From assembly GCA_905215475.1 (NCBI GenBank), contig CAJMPW010000002.1:189796-253795 (forward strand): a stretch of 64,000 nucleotides of DNA, read 5' to 3'. A program made the position numbers and the translations under genes. A model generated the notes under the pieces. It ran no database searches. It saw only the letters and a program-made list of their open reading frames with translations, and was not told where the DNA came from. Source of the DNA: CAG-103 sp905215475 (GTDB lineage Bacteria; Bacillota; Clostridia; Oscillospirales; Oscillospiraceae). Of the stretch, positions 62,018 through 64,000 are shown piece after piece. The stretch's first letter is position 1; each line of letters opens with the position of its first letter.

Positions 62018-63520
62018 TTATGGCTCCAGTTCAGGTGTCATGGTAAAGTCCTGCGCGAAACGCGCTACGATCGCCTCTGCATCCTGAAGCTGCATCGGCT
62101 CTGCTGTTGTTGCAGCCGGCAGCAGTGTATTTGTCGTAATTCCAACGACGCCGAGCGACGTCAGCGCATCCGCAAGCTCCGCATCATTCACGGTATATGC
62201 CTCGACCTCCAGCCCGGCCTGCGCAGCAAGCTGCATCGACAGCCGGTTCACGGCGGTATGCAGCACATCCAAAAAGACGCGGTTTTGCCCTGTCTGCAGC
62301 GTTTTCGCCATCGCCACGGTCGTGTTGGCAAGTCCATTGCTCAGTAGTCCGACCTCCGCCTCCGGGTTCGCGGCAACCACATCTTGCAGCATCCGCAAAT
62401 TCCATGTGAAGGAGATCCACACGACGCGATCCGTCATCCCCGCTTCCTCCACGAGCTGCATGAGCGTCTGCACTTGCTCCGTCGTCATGCGGGACTTCAG
62501 CTCGATATAGGGTGTCACATCCGCTTCCCGGCAGAACGCGATCCACTCCCGGAATGTGGGAATTCTGGTCCCCCGGTATGCCTCACCCGCCGCAATGCCG
62601 AAATCATACTGAAGCAGCTCCTCATATGTCATGAACTGGATCGACTTCACGCCAACGATTTTACTGCCGTCAGCATTGCGCGCTGTAGCGTTGATCGTGC
62701 TGTCATGGCACAAAACTGCCACGCCGTCCTTTGTGAAGTGGACGTCCGATTCCATGAACTGATAGCCAGCCTCCGCCGCCGCCGCAAAGGCCGGCATCGT
62801 ATTTTCCGGTGCCTGCACATGATAACCCCTGTGCGCAACATAGCGAATCACGGGCGGCTCCGGCTCAACCGGCGGCTGCGGCTCGGGCGCATCCTTTAAA
62901 ACCGCAAGCAGATTTTTGAAAATCTGTGCCGCCTCACAGCGACGAGTCGCCACGTTCGGAGCGAAATGATTATCGCCTACACCGCAGACGATCCCCGCGC
63001 TGCGGCACACATACACCGATTCCTTTGCCCACTCGGCAATCTGCGCATCATCCGCAAATTGCGCAGACGGTACGGTTTGGAGAGAAACGTCCTTCCAAAC
63101 CAAATAACGGTGCACAATCGTGCAGATTTCCTGACGACTGATGCCGCGTTCCGGTTCAAACACGGAATCCGAAACGCCTGCAACGATTCCGCTGCGCGCA
63201 GCCCAGCCGACATAGCCCGCATAATAGGCGTCCTCCGGAACGTCCATAAAACCAGAAGCGTCAGCCTGTGTCGGGTCGATATTTTCCACCCGGCCAAGAA
63301 CCGTCACAAACATACCGCGGGTCATAGATAGATCCGGTGAAAAGGTGGTCGGAGATGTTCCCTGGAACAGTCCCTGCTCTGCGCAGGTCTGTACCGCAGG
63401 CGCGTACCATGCGTCCGCCGGTACATCTGCAAACCCAGCAAACGCAGCCGCCGGCACAGCGCCCAGCAGCAAAACCACCGCAAGCAGCACGACCAGCTTA
63501 GGCCAAAAATGTCTTCTCAT
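62018..63520 (-). CDS. Surface glycerophosphodiester phosphodiesterase with S-layer homology domains
   Basis: The 500-residue exported protein has a signal peptide (about 1-29). Three S-layer homology repeats follow (about 30-210; ADVPADAWYAPAV, FEPERGISRQE, FAPNVATRRCEAAQ), then a proline-rich linker. The GDPD domain from about 235 has HRGYHVQAPENT, ESDVHFTKDGVAVLCHD and a later ELKSRM segment, the normal catalytic and metal-binding set. It would hydrolyse glycerophosphodiesters or teichoic-acid-like polymers at the cell surface. A strong promoter lies upstream and a terminator downstream. Confidence 0.9.
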   Translation of the reverse strand: MRRHFWPKLVVLLAVVLLLGAVPAAAFAGFADVPADAWYAPAVQTCAEQGLFQGTSPTTFSPDLSMTRGMFVTVLGRVENIDPTQADASGFMDVPEDAYYAGYVGWAARSGIVAGVSDSVFEPERGISRQEICTIVHRYLVWKDVSLQTVPSAQFADDAQIAEWAKESVYVCRSAGIVCGVGDNHFAPNVATRRCEAAQIFKNLLAVLKDAPEPQPPVEPEPPVIRYVAHRGYHVQAPENTMPAFAAAAEAGYQFMESDVHFTKDGVAVLCHDSTINATARNADGSKIVGVKSIQFMTYEELLQYDFGIAAGEAYRGTRIPTFREWIAFCREADVTPYIELKSRMTTEQVQTLMQLVEEAGMTDRVVWISFTWNLRMLQDVVAANPEAEVGLLSNGLANTTVAMAKTLQTGQNRVFLDVLHTAVNRLSMQLAAQAGLEVEAYTVNDAELADALTSLGVVGITTNTLLPAATTAEPMQLQDAEAIVARFAQDFTMTPELEP

Positions 63521-63553
63521 AGCGCAGCCCCCCCGTTTCTTGATTCTTCCACC

Positions 63554-63581
63554 AGTATACTTATTTTTGAAAAAATGTCAA
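63554..63581 (-). promoter_or_regulatory. Promoter of the glycerophosphodiesterase gene
   Basis: On the minus strand TTGACA (63576-63581), 16 bases, TATACT (63554-63559). Confidence 0.75.
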
Positions 63582-63616
63582 GAGAACTGCGCCCAAATCA
63601 GCATGCAATAGACAGC

Positions 63617-63649
63617 AAAAAGGCCGCAACCGAATGGTTGCGGCCTTTT
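63617..63649 (-). terminator. Terminator of the rRNA operon
   Basis: On the minus strand GGCCGCAACC and its complement pair around a four-base loop, followed by TTTTT, just past the 5S 3' end. Confidence 0.9.
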
Positions 63650-63652
63650 GTG

Positions 63653-63766
<114 letters not shown>

Positions 63767-63795
63767 CTATTTACCCTCGTGGCACACCACAAGGG

Positions 63796-63871
63796 TGGTA
63801 CACCATCAGGGACTCGAACCCTGGACACCCTGATTAAGAGTCAGGTGCTCTACCAGCTGAGCTAATGGTGC
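63796..63871 (-). tRNA. tRNA-Lys (anticodon CUU)
   Basis: On the minus strand the 76-nt sequence starts GCACCATTAGCTCAG. Its anticodon arm CCTGACTCTTAATCAGG carries CUU, its T-arm is GGGTTCGAGTCCC, and CCA is encoded. It lies between 23S and 5S rRNA. Confidence 0.95.
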
Positions 63872-63952
63872 TCAAGGTTTTGTACCTGCACCTTCAAAAC
63901 CGAACAGAGGATGAGAAGATTCACAAGGCGGTTTGCCTGCAACATTCTTGTA

Positions 63953-64000
63953 GGTCAAGCCCTCGGGTTATTAGTATCGGTCAGCTCAATGCATTACTGC
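63953..64000 (-). rRNA. rrl: 23S ribosomal RNA (3' end, partial)
   Basis: On the minus strand the last 48 bases match the conserved 23S end: TGCATTGAGCTGACCGATAC, then CTAATAAC and GGGCTTGACC. The rest lies outside the window. Confidence 0.95.

Overview
The window looks like chromosome of a high-GC Firmicute, most likely a gut member of the Oscillospiraceae (Clostridium cluster IV; inferred from base composition and gene order, not from a database). Most genes are GC-rich with strong AGGAGG-type ribosome binding sites. The gene orders are Gram-positive: recJ-rel-dtd, rpsO-pnp-M16 peptidase, miaB-mutS beside mutL, miaA-hfq, and yggS-sepF-divIVA-ileS-lspA-rluD.

Layout. 0-2 kb: azlCD amino-acid exporter, a lipid-flippase-like membrane protein and tRNA-Leu. 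2-8.3 kb: recJ, the (p)ppGpp synthetase/hydrolase, dtd, a metallo-beta-lactamase-fold hydrolase, and a membrane-bound XRE regulator lying between two 58-bp direct repeats. 8.4-12 kb: hom-ask-asd, the entry to threonine/methionine/lysine synthesis. 12.1-12.6 kb: a compact element made of a DUF559 nuclease-like gene between 47-bp inverted repeats. 12.7-18.7 kb (minus strand): M16 peptidase, pnp, rpsO, typA. 18.7-22.5 kb: a 5'-deoxynucleotidase, ACT and UPF0210 proteins, UPF0291, then cysE behind a cysteine-codon-rich leader peptide, an antiterminator and a terminator, which together read as a classical attenuator. 22.7-26.5 kb: pseudouridine-5'-phosphate glycosidase with a tiny membrane protein, and an S-layer-anchored 5'-nucleotidase. 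26.6-37.4 kb: thyA-folA, a CPBP protease, mutS, miaB, mutL, degV, miaA, hfq. 37.4-46.1 kb: cell-division and envelope genes, ileS, lspA with an unusual tail, rluD and a NimA-like flavoprotein.

46.1-49.6 kb is decaying: a short-chain dehydrogenase pseudogene with two stops, and a head-to-head joint between a 5'-truncated old-yellow-enzyme reductase and a 5'-truncated short-chain dehydrogenase. 49.6-60.5 kb is a visibly AT-richer island between 204-bp direct repeats. The repeats duplicate the 3' end of the dehydrogenase, its terminator and the last codons of the neighbouring anti-sigma gene. The island has an IS256-type remnant at its left edge and carries a sugar or nucleoside pathway: a DeoR regulator, deoC, a two-permease ABC importer, a GHL6-like glycosidase and a ribokinase. 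In the inferred scheme the importer brings in a (deoxy)riboside or other pentoside, the cytoplasmic hydrolase frees the sugar, the kinase phosphorylates it and DeoC cleaves it.

60.6-64 kb: an ECF sigma/anti-sigma pair with a probable self-promoter, a surface glycerophosphodiesterase with S-layer domains, and the end of an rRNA operon in the order 23S, tRNA-Lys, 5S. The most novel items are the cysE attenuator, the DUF559 element whose repeats keep hairpins by compensatory changes, and the repeat-flanked island.
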